Origin: Amyelois transitella
Lineage: Eukaryota > Arthropoda > Insecta > Lepidoptera > Pyralidae
Direction: 5' to 3'
Assembly: GCF_032362555.1 (NCBI RefSeq)
Contig: NC_083505.1
Coordinates: 2,657,501 to 2,721,500, forward strand
Length of the DNA stretch: 64,000 nucleotides
A program made the position numbers and the translations under genes. Every line of letters begins with the position of its first letter. Within the stretch, counting starts at the first letter, position 1. Shown piece after piece: positions 49,889 through 60,314 of the stretch. The notes beneath the pieces are model-generated. The model searched no databases, had not been told where the DNA came from, and saw only the letters and a program-made list of their open reading frames with translations.

Positions 49889-50020
49889 AGGGATAGGATA
49901 TTAGGATAAGTAGGTACAATTCTTTTAAGCGATGGGCTAGCAACTTGTCACTATTCCAATCTCAATAAAACCATACAACCGTTTTCTTTTTTTTTAATAT
50001 TGGGGCCGGGAACCACACGA
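49889..50020. repeat. SINE-like repeat family A, inverted chimera
   Basis: The left part (49889-49980) is plus-strand middle ('AGCGATGGGCTAGCAACTTG', 'CTCAATAAAACCATACAACC'). The right part (49983-50020) is minus-strand head ('GGGGCCGGGAACCACACGA'). Confidence 0.65.
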
Positions 50021-50269
50021 ACTTCGTAATAACCATCAAGTTACGAAAAAATATTATTTAAATGTTTTCCTAAAAAAAAGAGTTATAACACGTCCCAACT
50101 CCTGGACTATTCAACTTGTAGGTGTTTTCCCTGTTCAGATATTGGCAAAAAACAATATTTTATACCGGTCGCTAAGCGCTCCCGCAAATGTATTCCGTGG
50201 ACGCTTCTGGGACACTGAATGTGAGGTATAATGCTGGGACGTATCTCGGGATATGATAAGTTTACGTTA

Positions 50270-50413
50270 TATTTTTATAAGCGTTTTTAAACTTTATTGG
50301 ACCATAGACCTACAAGAAACGAAAATTTGAATCTTGACCAGATCGTTTAGGAGTAACATAGGCATTTTTTTTCTAGAAATTCCCACGGGAGCGAAGCTCT
50401 GCGCGAAAGCTAG
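50270..50413 (+). mobile_element. 3' end of a second Helitron-like family (partial)
   Basis: Ends CCCACGGGAGCGAAGCTCTG then CGCGAAAGCTAG followed by T. GAGCGAAGCTC forms a hairpin just before the CTAG end. The 5' end was not located. Confidence 0.5.
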
Positions 50414-51068
50414 TGTGCGACAAAGAGCAACAAAACGAACAACAAAATTATACTCACATACTATTAAGTCTATGCTCATTTAATTAAACTAATATTCTTA
50501 GGCCGATATCTCGATTTTTTTTCCAGTAATAACTTCTGGTTTTTTTTAATGAAGTTATATATCAAGAAATAAAAATTATATTTGGTAAAAGTAATAAAAT
50601 AAGCAGCTCAAAGATTACTACAGACAAAATTTGTGAATGTACACCCTCTGTAGCACCTCTCTGGCCATCACATTAAATATTGACAAAATAAAAATGTAGA
50701 ATGCCAACGGACGTGCGCCCGTTATGGCGACGTTTGCCCGCCAAGGAGCGATTCCATTTTCAAATGCTTCCCGCCAATAAATATCTTATCGAGTTACAAT
50801 GAGGCAAACGGGAGGCGCCACGGGACTATTCGCCACTTTTCAATAATTTACCCCTATACCGACATTATCTGTGGCGTTTCGATGTTCTGTTTTCGAAATT
50901 TGACAGCTGCCGGTCAATGGTTAGAATGATTGAAGGAATTTGAATAAGTGTTCTATAGAGAGGTACCTATAAAAGGTATTTCTTCCTTGATTGGAATAGA
51001 CGCTGATAACATTTATAATTTTATATAAAGATAAAAAAAAGAACTTAGCAGCTTACTCCAAGTTTTTG
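50414..51068. other. Non-genic stretch with a GC-richer single-copy patch
   Basis: The block at 50690-50900 is GC-richer, contains repeated CCCGCCAA words (GCCCGCCAAGGAG and TTCCCGCCAATAAA) and matches no repeat here. Candidate regulatory sequence. Confidence 0.35.
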
Positions 51069-51146
51069 TGACTGTGGTTTCCACTACTTAATTTAGTATA
51101 GAATACTCCATGTCTTTCCCATGGATGTCGTAAAAGACGATTCATC
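51069..51146 (+). repeat. SINE-like repeat family A, 5' fragment
   Basis: Diverged head (GACTGTGGTTTCCACTACT) and 'CTTTCCCATGGATGTCGTAAAAGACGA'. Confidence 0.7.
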
Positions 51147-51346
51147 TAGTTCAAGTAAAAAGTAAAAGTAAAGTAAAAAGAATTTATTCAAAGAACACCA
51201 TAACAAAAAGACAAAAAAAGGAAACAAAAATATGTACAAAAATAAACATGTAGTATGGTGCTCCCGAAAGGGTACCCCCTCAGCATAATGCTGCTTCATA
51301 GCAGCATAATCAAGCTTCCATGCAAGTTTGGTAGGAAAGAGAAAAC

Positions 51347-51587
51347 ATACATACATATAATCATGTCTATATCTCTTCCGCGGTAGACATAGCCAGCAGT
51401 CCTGAAGAGACTGATAGGCCACATTCGGCTGTTTGGCATGATAGAATTGAGATTCAAATATCCCATCGCCTTAAAGCAGAACTCCAAATGTATAAGCCTA
51501 TCCCTTAGTGGCCTTTTACGATGTCCATGGGAACGAGACAGAGTGGTCCTATTCTTTTTTTATTGGTGCCAGGAACCACACGGCATA
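51347..51587 (-). repeat. SINE-like repeat family A, near full length
   Basis: TATG tail, 'CAGCAGTCCTGAAGAGACTG', 'GGCACATTCGGCTGTTTGGC' type block and GTGCCAGGAACCACACGGC head, with about 15 bases missing around the 'GTGACAGGTTG' block. An intervening piece at 51150-51310 looks like another old repeat but is single-copy here. Confidence 0.85.
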
Positions 51588-52329
51588 AAAAACATAGTGT
51601 GCACCAGCTGCTTCTTCTCGTGCAAACACCAATCAAGGGAAAGAATCATACAACTCTCACTATTCGAATCTCAGCCTCAACATTGTCTTTTATTTTATTT
51701 ATCTATTCGAGATTATCAGCACTGTCTTCCCCGTAAGGGACAAAGACGCGTAACGCCTAGAGATGTATTAGATACCAAAATTAAGTATTATCGTTAGGGA
51801 TTGCCTGTAGACTGTGTCTTCACTCATACGAGTATAGCTCTAAAATACGTTGATAATATTATGTGTTAATGTATGTCAGTCAGTCAGTTCCTTGTTAATA
51901 TACTTAACAACAGATAGATATATTAAATGTTATCGTATAAAATGATTTCTGATGTTTTTAAATTGATATTTCTAAAACGATTAAGTTTTAAGATTGTTTG
52001 AACAAATTCCTTTACAGGAATTTTAATCGAACACACCTTGTAATGATTTTATTTAAACCAATTTTTAACATGATTACCCAGTGGTCGTGATTAAGATATT
52101 ACTTGTTGCGTCTCTCTGAACAAAATAAAATGCATTTCAAGTATTTAAAAATCAAAATAACCTAATCGACGCTGATTTTTTTTTAATTTTACCAAGTAAA
52201 ACGAACAAGAAATGTTTTTTATATTTAATTTATAATTAATTAATTAATGGCAAAATAAAAAAACATAAATAACTTAACAATAACAACAAATTTCTATTCG
52301 AGCTATCAAAAGAAAAAGGCAAAAAGAAC
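51588..52329. other. Non-genic stretch
   Basis: Nothing recognised; two overlapping plus-strand frames begin inside the preceding repeat. Confidence 0.4.
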
Positions 52330-52401
52330 AGGTTCCACCGAGATTTGAACTCGGATCGCTGGATTCAGAGTCCAGAGTGCTAACCATTACACCATGGAAC
52401 C
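52330..52401 (-). tRNA. tRNA-Gln (anticodon CTG)
   Basis: Minus-strand cloverleaf otherwise identical to the TTG genes, with CTGGACTCTGAATCCAG in the anticodon arm, so anticodon CTG (reads CAG). A and B boxes intact, discriminator T, T-rich run just downstream on the minus strand. One base separates it from the TTG form. Confidence 0.96.
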
Positions 52402-52499
52402 GTCTGGCGAGACCGTCGAAATTTGTAGTTTGTTTCAGAGATATCCGGCAAAGTAGATAAATACATTATGCTAATTTGATAATAACTTCCATTTTTTTC

Positions 52500-52603
52500 C
52501 TATCACATCTGTCCCTTACGGGTAGACAGAGTCAATAATCACAGTAGTCAAATACGACGTTTAGCTGGAAGGATTTATGATTCAAAAATAGTGGCAGGTA
52601 GAC
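52500..52603 (-). repeat. SINE-like repeat family A, degenerate
   Basis: 'CTGTCCCTTACGGGTAGACAG', 'AATACGACGTTTAGCTGG' and 'AAAATAGTGGCAGGTAG'; an isolated 'CCCTTAGTCGTCTTTTGC' scrap follows at about 52738. Confidence 0.6.
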
Positions 52604-53091
52604 TAAAAAACTTCCATTATGTTTATTCCAAGTTTATGACCTTTCTAATATCTAGATTATAGCTAAATTGACCTTAAATGAGCTTAAGCCCTTAGATTAC
52701 ATAGTATGGAAACTTACTCTAACTGATTAAGTTTTTTCCCTTAGTCGTCTTTTGCTTTAGTGGTTGCTATATTTTACAACGCAGAATCATGTAGGTATGT
52801 ATCATATATTTTCTCACTTACTTACAACAACACTCATTCATTTTAACACGCTTATCAAGCATCATCCGTAAAAAAAATTATGGAAATTTTTAATTAAAAC
52901 AAAAGAAATAAAGATGTAAATGATACCTACTATAGAAATTGGTTTAATAAATGGACTTATTGCACTGGATACTGGGTATTACCTGTGCATAATAAATAGC
53001 AGTTGAATAAATAACCTTATTTACCAAAGATTTGTTGCCATAATGACAGATAATTAAACAAACTTATTTATGTACTTTTGATTTCTAAAAT

Positions 53092-53193
53092 ATCAATAAG
53101 CCAAACAGCTGAACATGGCCTATTGGGTATTTTTAAGACTGTTGGCTCTGTCTACCCCGCAAAAGACATAGACGTGATGGATGTATGTATGTT
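53092..53193 (+). repeat. SINE-like repeat family A, 3' fragment
   Basis: 'AATAAGCCAAACAGCTGAAC' through 'GGCTCTGTCTACCCCGC' to 'AGACGTGATGGATGTATGTATG'. Confidence 0.8.
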
Positions 53194-53343
53194 GATTCTA
53201 AAAACAACGTAAGGGTTTATTTAATTCATTTAGTATGTATACCTATAGGTACCCAAAATCTACGCACCCTTATTTTACCTACATATACTCTTACTTTGGT
53301 TAAAATTTATGGCTTTAGTCGTTTTAAAGCACCAAGTAATACT

Positions 53344-53458
53344 TACATACATACTTACATAAAACCACATCTTTATAACTTATGGCATAGTCAACAATCT
53401 AAAAGAAACTGGAAAGCCAAGTGACGGAATTGAGATTCGAATAATGACAGGTTGCATG
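53344..53458 (-). repeat. SINE-like repeat family A, degenerate tail
   Basis: 'ACATACATACTTACATAAAACC', 'GGCATAGTCAACAATC' and 'GAATTGAGATTCGAATAATG' in minus-strand order. Confidence 0.6.
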
Positions 53459-53466
53459 AGGATTCA

Positions 53467-53503
53467 AAAATGTTTCAAATGCTACTTGCATTTGAAACAT
53501 TTT
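53467..53503. repeat. Perfect 16-bp hairpin
   Basis: AAAATGTTTCAAATGC and GCATTTGAAACATTTT are perfect reverse complements around a TACTT loop, directly next to a family A tail. Confidence 0.85.
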
Positions 53504-53638
53504 GCTGACACAACTACCATACAAACTCGCTTTAATTATTTTCCAATGTCACATTTAAAATTAAATTACCAAAAAGCTTCCTTCCAACAACCTGTCATTT
53601 TAACCTATTTAATACACGCAAAAAAAACATCAAATTAA

Positions 53639-53887
53639 AAACATGACAAACCATAAAGTATCGTGGACAGTGAGCAAAAAACGGTGAAGTCACAGCCGCG
53701 CCTCGTATTAACTGATTACCTTAATTAAAAAGCTAACTCTTTCCTGTGACTTGGGAATTCAACATAGGGGCGTGGTCACGTGGATTAAAAATCTATGCCC
53801 GACAGGTGACCGCTAATCGACGGGTTAGCGTTTGTTAAACGAGGGTTAGTTCGGCTAAGTAACCTGTTAATGTTATTAAGTCTGCAT
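53639..53887. other. GC-richer single-copy patch
   Basis: 53690-53870 contains several CACGTG/GGTCAC/GGGTTAG words and no exon or repeat; candidate regulatory sequence. Confidence 0.3.
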
Positions 53888-53953
53888 ACATTTTTAACAA
53901 TTGTTCCATATTTTTATTAAGTAATAAAAATATGGAACAATTGTTAAAAATGT
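53888..53953. repeat. Perfect 32-bp palindromic hairpin
   Basis: Arms 53888-53919 and 53922-53953 are exact reverse complements separated by two bases (AG). The outer flanks (GCAT and ATGC) extend the pairing with one base offset. It matches no repeat in the window. Perfect arms imply recent origin or selection for pairing. Confidence 0.85.
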
Positions 53954-55141
53954 AATGCGTAAGTACGCATGTTTTTCCAAATTAAATAATGAATAATAAA
54001 TTGAAAAGCAATTATGGTTTAGAAATTTATTAAAGATTAATTTCCTTCCTTTTGGCGTTAGCGCTGGTTACATCCTCACCACTATTTTACCATGATTGTG
54101 GTAAGTGAGGTTTTTATAGGTCAATTATTGTTAAGGCACTTACTAATTCGTTTATTAATCAATTAATTATTTATATATATTTTTTAATTAAAAAAAAAAA
54201 TAATGCCGACAATTTTTATTGGTCTATTTGGAATTATAGTAAAAGTTGTTTTTCTTTTCAAAGATATATTAATATGTAAATAAACCATCGTTCCGTTACT
54301 TAACTTCATTTTAATTTTAACCAAACCATTAACTGATATTGTGCCACCGACCCCTAACCCTTCCGATTACGATCTTATCTATCGCGCACATTACAGTGAA
54401 TTATTATTTCTGATTAATAAATAGTCCCAAGGTGGCTGGTTGCGACCAATTACGGAATTTGATGAGTTTTCATTATACACCACGACACTTCGGGGACTAA
54501 ACGGCCTTCTGGGTTAGTGGGCGGGTTGGAAAGAGTGGCGCGGCGGCATTTTTGGGTTAATATTCGATTTTCAAAAAATATGGTCAGGTCAGTCATCCTT
54601 GTAAATCGAATCATTAATTTGAGATCAAAGAAAATATAAAAATAACATCCGTACTTGGCTCTTAATTTGAAAAATAAAACAACCATCGTTCACATTAAAA
54701 CTTTCATTTTTACGAAGGATTCATTATCAGTATCATTACGTATTTATACTAAGAAAATATAACTATAAATAACCAATATATGAAAATAGCATGAGTACCT
54801 ACTACATATTTGAAGTAAACCCGACGCAAAAAGTGAATAGGTTTCTGTACTCACTCAATACATTTATCGCTTCATCAGTAGGTAAGTATTATGACAGAAA
54901 AGCCAATCCAATACCCTAAATGTGCAGTTTTTCAAATAATCAAAACTGTACAGTCAATGAGCGAAACGCTGATATTTTTATTATTTTAATTAAATAAATT
55001 GATATGAAGACATGACACATTGACAACAACGAGTTTCGATAAAGACAAATTATTCTCAGAAGAAAAAAAATTTACGTCTATTTCAAATAATTATTTGCAT
55101 TTATTTGTTTAAAAAGAGGTTAAAATAATAATATATACTTA
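53954..55141. other. Non-genic stretch
   Basis: No exon recognised. 54330-54560 is a GC-richer single-copy block. Confidence 0.4.
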
Positions 55142-55333
55142 CTAGTTGTCCCGCAAATGTTGTTTAGTTAAAAAAATGTTAAGAGTGGACAACCTTTATC
55201 ACTAAGAGGTTTGAAAAATTGGCCGATTCTCAGAACTACTCAATATGTTCACAAAATTTCATGAGAATCGGTCAAGCCGTTTCGGTGGAGTACGGGAACC
55301 AACATTGTGGCACGAGAATTTTATATATAAGAG
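55142..55333 (-). repeat. Interspersed repeat (CTCGTG...GTTTGC type)
   Basis: Inverted match to 34.66-34.9 kb: 'TTGGCCGATTCTCAGAAC', 'CATGAGAATCGGTCAAGCCG', 'GGCACGAGAATTTTATATATA'. Starts ACTAGTTGTCCCGCAAATG, which suggests a CTAG-type end. Confidence 0.7.
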
Positions 55334-57089
55334 ATGCATGCATTGGATAGCAAATATACCTACTTAAGAATACTACTGTCAATAAAATAATGTTTATTAC
55401 TTGTGGTGTTTTCCAAAATAAATAAACTAAGAAAAAAGTCGGCGTCGTTTGGGTGAAAAAAAAAAGAAATAATTAAATTAAATAATTTTTCAAATAATTA
55501 AATATTATATAAATTTAAATATTTTTTTCCTCATCGACTGTACTGTATCAAGCCAGCCCCAACGAGTGATCAATTTAATAGGTGGATCCGTGTGCTACAT
55601 ACCTACAGAGGTGGTAATGTCCAAGTGGTTCACCCATTTACCTAATAACTACTGTAACAAGTGGTGTAGGGTGACCAAAACATATGTATGTTATGTTTTA
55701 TTTTCAGTACTAAAAAATATTTTTTTTTTCACGCATAATGCTCTCACTTGCCGGAACTGTAGGAATATTTAAAAAAAAACGTGTAAACAAGTACATTCTA
55801 AACATAAAAAATTAAAACACTTGTGATTACGTGAAACGTTACAACAAATTTACTATGCCACTTATGTTATGAGATTTTTTTTATTTGTACAATAAGTAAT
55901 ACAACGCGGGCCATGATGCAATGGATCCACGCCCATAGAATATACTTTAAAAACTTTCAAATAAATAACTGCAAATACCTATATACTTTATACATCGAGA
56001 TTTTCAAGCACATAAAATTTTCCAACAACATAAATATATCTGTATCTCTTCAGCAGCGTCCTCTATTGGAGCTTCAAGTAACTATGAACTGAATTGATGA
56101 CCATCTAATTAAGGGACTTTCATAAAAAAAACCAGTACAAATACATATAATACGTTTAAAAAATTTCAATAAAATACAACAATACTTTTTTTTTATTGTT
56201 GATTTTCAAATCTTGTCACTATCGCTTAACGCCCTCTATCAAATTTCTGATTAAACAAGTTACTTTAATAGTTCTATACTTTAATTCTAGATGGCGCTTC
56301 GCAGGAAAATTACAAGAATTCGATAATGAAGTGAAATAACTTTTTTATTTGTTAATGGCTCACTTGCTAAATAATGCAAAAATTAGATATCAATTTATTA
56401 AAGATTATTTAAATTTTTATAGTCTGTCGTTAATCCTCAAATGTTTTATCATATTTTTGTTAAAAAAATAAAAAATAAGTATAAAAACTTCTTTTCCTGA
56501 CGAATTGGTTACTACCACCGTTCCCGTGTCATACCCGCTCGTTAAAACTTACCAGTAATTATCGTGAATGTGTAAACTGGATGGGTCAAATTGCTAGCGG
56601 TCACGGAATGTCTTAATCCGATAAATGTTTGTAGCTTGTTAATTTTTTACCAAAATAGAGTACCTATCATATGTATCTCGTACATTAGTTTAATTGCTAA
56701 CCGATGCTCTTTTCGGTAAGGGAGTTTTCCCTCGTGAGGAAGTGCAATGTAAAGTTCCTCTACGAAGACTGCGGAGCTCAGAAAGGAGTAGTTTTGTGTA
56801 AAAACCTGTCTTGTTTCGGCAAGTGAACAGTTGGACTCCGGGCTCCCATGCAAGAGAAGTGAGGATAAAACCAAGGGGAAGCCAGGGGGATGATGTTAAT
56901 TTGTTTAACAGTAAAAAGGGTCACTTCTACCAAATCCAATTCCGTTTCACGTCATAATAAGAAGCGAAACAGCGATAGTTTTACGCGTGTCGCCGGGACT
57001 GGAAGACAGTTCAATAACTAGTTTCCTACTTATATAAAAACAAAGCTAGTAGCTCAAGAGATTTGTACAGTGTATGCATGCATCTATAG
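55334..57089. other. Non-genic stretch
   Basis: No exon recognised. 56939-56995 shares a short motif with 3990-4045. Confidence 0.4.
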
Positions 57090-57277
57090 TTTTTAGGCTT
57101 ATCCCCTATGATAAGCCTAAAAACTTAAGATTTTTCTTTAAGGCGATGGGCTAGCATATATAAATTCATATAATCACGTCTATATACCTTGCGGGGTAGA
57201 CAGAGCTAACAGTCTTGAATAGACTGAAATTAAAGATAGAACTGAGATTCAAATCGTGACAGGTTGCTAGTCTTTAA
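57090..57277. repeat. SINE-like repeat family A, inverted chimera with hairpin
   Basis: TTTTTAGGCTTATC and GATAAGCCTAAAAA form a perfect 14-bp stem at 57090-57123. A plus-strand family A middle ('AAGGCGATGGGCTAGCA') follows, then from 57165 a minus-strand tail and middle ('CACGTCTATATACCTTGCGG' to 'GTGACAGGTTGCTAG'). Confidence 0.7.
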
Positions 57278-57370
57278 ATAACTCACAATCTTGGAATCAA
57301 GTACATTTTTGCACTTGCAAATTGCAAGTGTAGGTAGTGTACCTATTTGTTTTTTATCAACTATATATTA

Positions 57371-57488
57371 ACAGATGAAGAAAATGCTGCAGTGCAGTTT
57401 GCTACCGCTTATACGCTTTGGAAGCGGCAGTGAGCTTAGTTTCAAGTAATTTAAATGACGACGAACCAATGTTGTGAAACTCTGTAAA
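57371..57488 (+). repeat. SINE family B, 5' part
   Basis: 'GATGAAGAAAATGCTGCAGTG', 'GCTTTGGAAGCGGCAGTGAGC' and 'ACCAATGTTGTGAAAC'. Confidence 0.8.
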
Positions 57489-57769
57489 GGATAAAGAAAT
57501 GATCATTATTATATATATCAAATCGTATGTATAAATTTATGATAGAGTTACCATAAGATTCGGAGTAACCTTATTCTCAGAGGGGCCTCAACTTATCAAA
57601 GGCACTCATTTGGCAATGACTGATAACACTTACGTGGTACGGTACGTTAATAAAACGTTTAAATCATACAGATAACAGCAGAGCACTAGTTGCATTTTAT
57701 GACTTCATTTGTGCTGAATGTTATGTTTTATTTTATATTTTTTTTAAATTTAAATTTAAAAATTGTTGA

Positions 57770-57940
57770 ATGACAATTTTCTATTTGAATTTGAATAAAA
57801 TGAGACATATCAACATCACTTAATAATTGTCATATCTTTTGGTTTCACAACATTGGTTGACGTCAAATTAATTACTTTAAACTAAGTTTACTGCAGCTTC
57901 CAAAGCGTCAATGCAGAAGGAGAGGCTGTAAAACTGTAGG
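57770..57940 (-). repeat. SINE family B
   Basis: Minus strand: tail 'CTATTTGAATTTGAATAAAA', 'ATAATTGTCATATCTTTTGG', 'AACATTGGTTGACGTCAAAT' and 'TTACTGCAGCTTCCAAAGCG'. It faces the plus-strand copy 280 bases away. Confidence 0.8.
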
Positions 57941-58490
57941 AGATAAGCATTGGCAATTGCATAACATATATGTAGGTACATTTAAATTTCATTGTCGCTA
58001 CGTTTTTTTTATCATTTTCTTCCGTACTGCTAGTCTCATGTTATTGTCATTAATTAAAAAATCTTGTTATATTTCCGGTATTCCGGAAACGTTACCTAGT
58101 GTAGTTACTACAGGAAAAAACACCTCACATTGTAAAGGGGAATAACATAATGGCGCTAAGATAATTTGTAATGTCAGGTAAGCAAGTTGGACTTGGAATT
58201 AGATGTATAAAATAAAATAAATTTATCATATTATTCTAAAAATATATTAAAAATCTCCAATCTCTATAAAATTAACAACCACATTTTCTTTTCACGGAAG
58301 CGACTTCAACGCCAAGCGTGTAGGTAGATACCTACAGTAAATACAACCTCCTTTTATAAACTTAAGTATACACTGTAGTCCTTCGTACAAAGAATAGAGT
58401 ATCTACTCTTAAAGACGGCACAGAAATACACTAGAACACAGAATGTCTTGCGATTTTCATTTCACAAATTCACTGCCTTCTGAAATCCGA
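57941..58490. other. Non-genic stretch 3' of the beta-repeat gene
   Basis: AT-rich; presumably holds the 3' UTR of the minus-strand gene to the right, but no clear AATAAA on that strand was fixed as its end. Confidence 0.4.
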
Positions 58491-58865
58491 TCATCGCATA
58501 ACAAAAGTAAAGATGGATTCGATCACATCATCCAAGTCCTTGCTGAAAGGCGACATTGGCGAAAGCTGAGCTTCATATCCAACTGTCTTCTTCTTCCCAG
58601 CTACCTCAAGATGGTGCGGCCCAACTAGATTCACTTTATCTCCTTTCCATCGCTTCCCGATCGAAACATTGCCGTTAGCACCAACCAGATTTATATTCCC
58701 GTAGTTGTCAGCGACTTCTACGAAGCAATCGTTGCCGATCACTTCCACTTCTCCTTGGTTGCAGGTCACTCGCACTATGCAATTGTTGCCAACAACTTTC
58801 AGGCGGGATGCGTTGATCTGCATCGTCACTTTCTTCTTGTTTCCGACGACTGAGTAGGCCTTCAT
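58491..58865 (-). CDS. Small beta-repeat protein (124 aa), function unknown
   Basis: Single-exon frame from ATG (preceded by AAAATAAAA, a good insect start context) to TGA. Residues about 20-92 are tandem units of 16-20 residues, each built from hydrophobic-alternating strands with a V-x-G-N/P turn: LKVVGNNCIVRVTCNQGE, VEVIGNDCFVEVADNYGN, INLVGANGNVSIGKRWKG and VNLVGPHHLEVAGKKK. This regularity predicts a short right-handed beta-solenoid, similar in style to bacterial DUF3060-like repeats. The first 12 residues are basic; the C-terminal 30 (SPMSPFSKDLDDVIESIF) are acidic and probably helical. No signal peptide or membrane segment, so probably cytosolic or nuclear. A TATA box lies about 115 bases upstream. 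Coding composition is richer in G and C than the flanks. No function is assigned. Confidence 0.8.
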   Translation of the reverse strand: MKAYSVVGNKKKVTMQINASRLKVVGNNCIVRVTCNQGEVEVIGNDCFVEVADNYGNINLVGANGNVSIGKRWKGDKVNLVGPHHLEVAGKKKTVGYEAQLSPMSPFSKDLDDVIESIFTFVMR

Positions 58866-58974
58866 TTTTATTTTGAGTTTGGAAGGTGTCAGAGACTGCG
58901 ACCGGTTTTTTTTTTAAATTAAATTCTCTTTAAGCGGTGGAGTTTGAATTTAGAATGAATCAGATCGAGCGCGC

Positions 58975-59003
58975 GCGTGCGTTATATAGGCGGCGCGCAC
59001 GCG
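58975..59003 (-). promoter_or_regulatory. TATA box within CpG inverted repeat, promoter of the beta-repeat gene
   Basis: On the minus strand TATATAAC (58981-58988) is about 115 bases before the ATG, which would place the start site near 58955 and leave a 5' UTR of about 90 bases. CGCGTGCG (58974-58981) and CGCACGCG (58996-59003) are reverse complements flanking the TATA box, and the whole 58960-59035 region is CpG-rich. Confidence 0.6.
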
Positions 59004-59035
59004 TGATCCCCGCTCGGGGAGTGCCCTGACGCCGC

Positions 59036-59997
59036 GTCACTCATTGAGCACGAGTTTGTAGGTGGCCAGTTACAATCTAGTTTTATGTGGGATTTTTTTC
59101 TTCGTATATCTGGTAAGATAGTCACTGACGTCTGAAGATTATGTTTGGAACTTTATCTCAACTTGAATTCTTGGTATATCAGTTCTTAGAACGATTTTTT
59201 CGATGTCAACTCCGAATATAGTTATTTCACAAATTGACATAAGTGCAAATTTCTGATTTTATCAAAATGTCTTAATGTTATATACCTACTCAGGTCTTAT
59301 CTATCATTCATCATACTAAATTAAAACTTTCTTTTATACCTAACTAAGTAATCTTGGTGTTAAATGAGAAAATTTCAATCATTAACTCCAATTTTATACT
59401 TGGTTCCAAAGTATCTAGAGTAAGTAGGTAGGTACATATTATTTTGAAAGTAGGTATACTTATTAAAGTAAATATATTAAAAAATCCCAAATCCTAAGCA
59501 CGAATTAGTCGCTATAATGATACTGTGTCGAGTGGTCAATACAATGATAGTTTAAGTGCCGTTAGCCCAGTAATTCCCCATACAAATTGGAAGCAGGTAT
59601 AAAAACCTTCAAATTTCGGCTTAGCGAGACAAAATGGTACATTATATTATCATTTGCATATTTATTTCGGTCTGAATATAGATGTTTTTTTGTGCTAGTT
59701 GCTATTTATATAACAACATTTGAATTGGTAGACTTTGAACAAGGATGTAAATATTTTGTTTTAATTTTTTACCGACCACAAAAAAGGGTGTAATGTGTTT
59801 ACGTGAAGGAAAATGAGGTATAAGAAAATTGAACAATTATATTACAGATTTCTGTGAAAAGTACCTTTGGCAAGTTATCAAAAAAGAGTAAAATTTTATA
59901 AGACCTAGTGCGAAGAATATGTCGCTCTGTCAGTTTTTCTGGGCGCTGAGCCTATTAAAACATAAAGTTACTATAAACATTTCATACGTCCCAATAT
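59036..59997. other. Non-genic stretch
   Basis: AT-rich; no exon or repeat recognised. Confidence 0.4.
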
Positions 59998-60180
59998 ATA
60001 AATGCAAAGTAAGTTTATTTGTAAGTTTGTTTCTTGTCCTTTCAAAGATTATCTACTGAACCAATATTCTTGACATTTGCGTAAGTATATAGATAAGTAA
60101 TAGTTTGGAGAAGGATATGGGGTGTTTTCATCTCAGTAAAAACTATAGTTCCCGTGGGATTTGCGAAAACCCTGTATTCT
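59998..60180 (+). repeat. Degenerate Helitron-like or related repeat
   Basis: 'ATAAATGCAAAGTAAGTTTATTTG', 'TGAACCAATATTCTTGACATTTG' and 'TAGTTCCCGTGGGATTTGCGAAAA' follow the order of a common lepidopteran repeat of the second Helitron-like type. Ends are not clear. Confidence 0.4.
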
Positions 60181-60314
60181 TTTGAAGTTGGCGCTCAATT
60201 TTAGCTTTTGTAGGTGGCCTTAAAGTCGTCGTTTTATGTAGGTTGTCCTATATTTGCGCGGGCGTCTCAATATATGCAATTTATGACTGAAAATCTTAAT
60301 AAAATTTATTTAAG

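Noticed and set aside
51438-51797. 119-codon plus-strand frame
   Set aside because: It starts inside a family A repeat, in antisense, and shows no domain.
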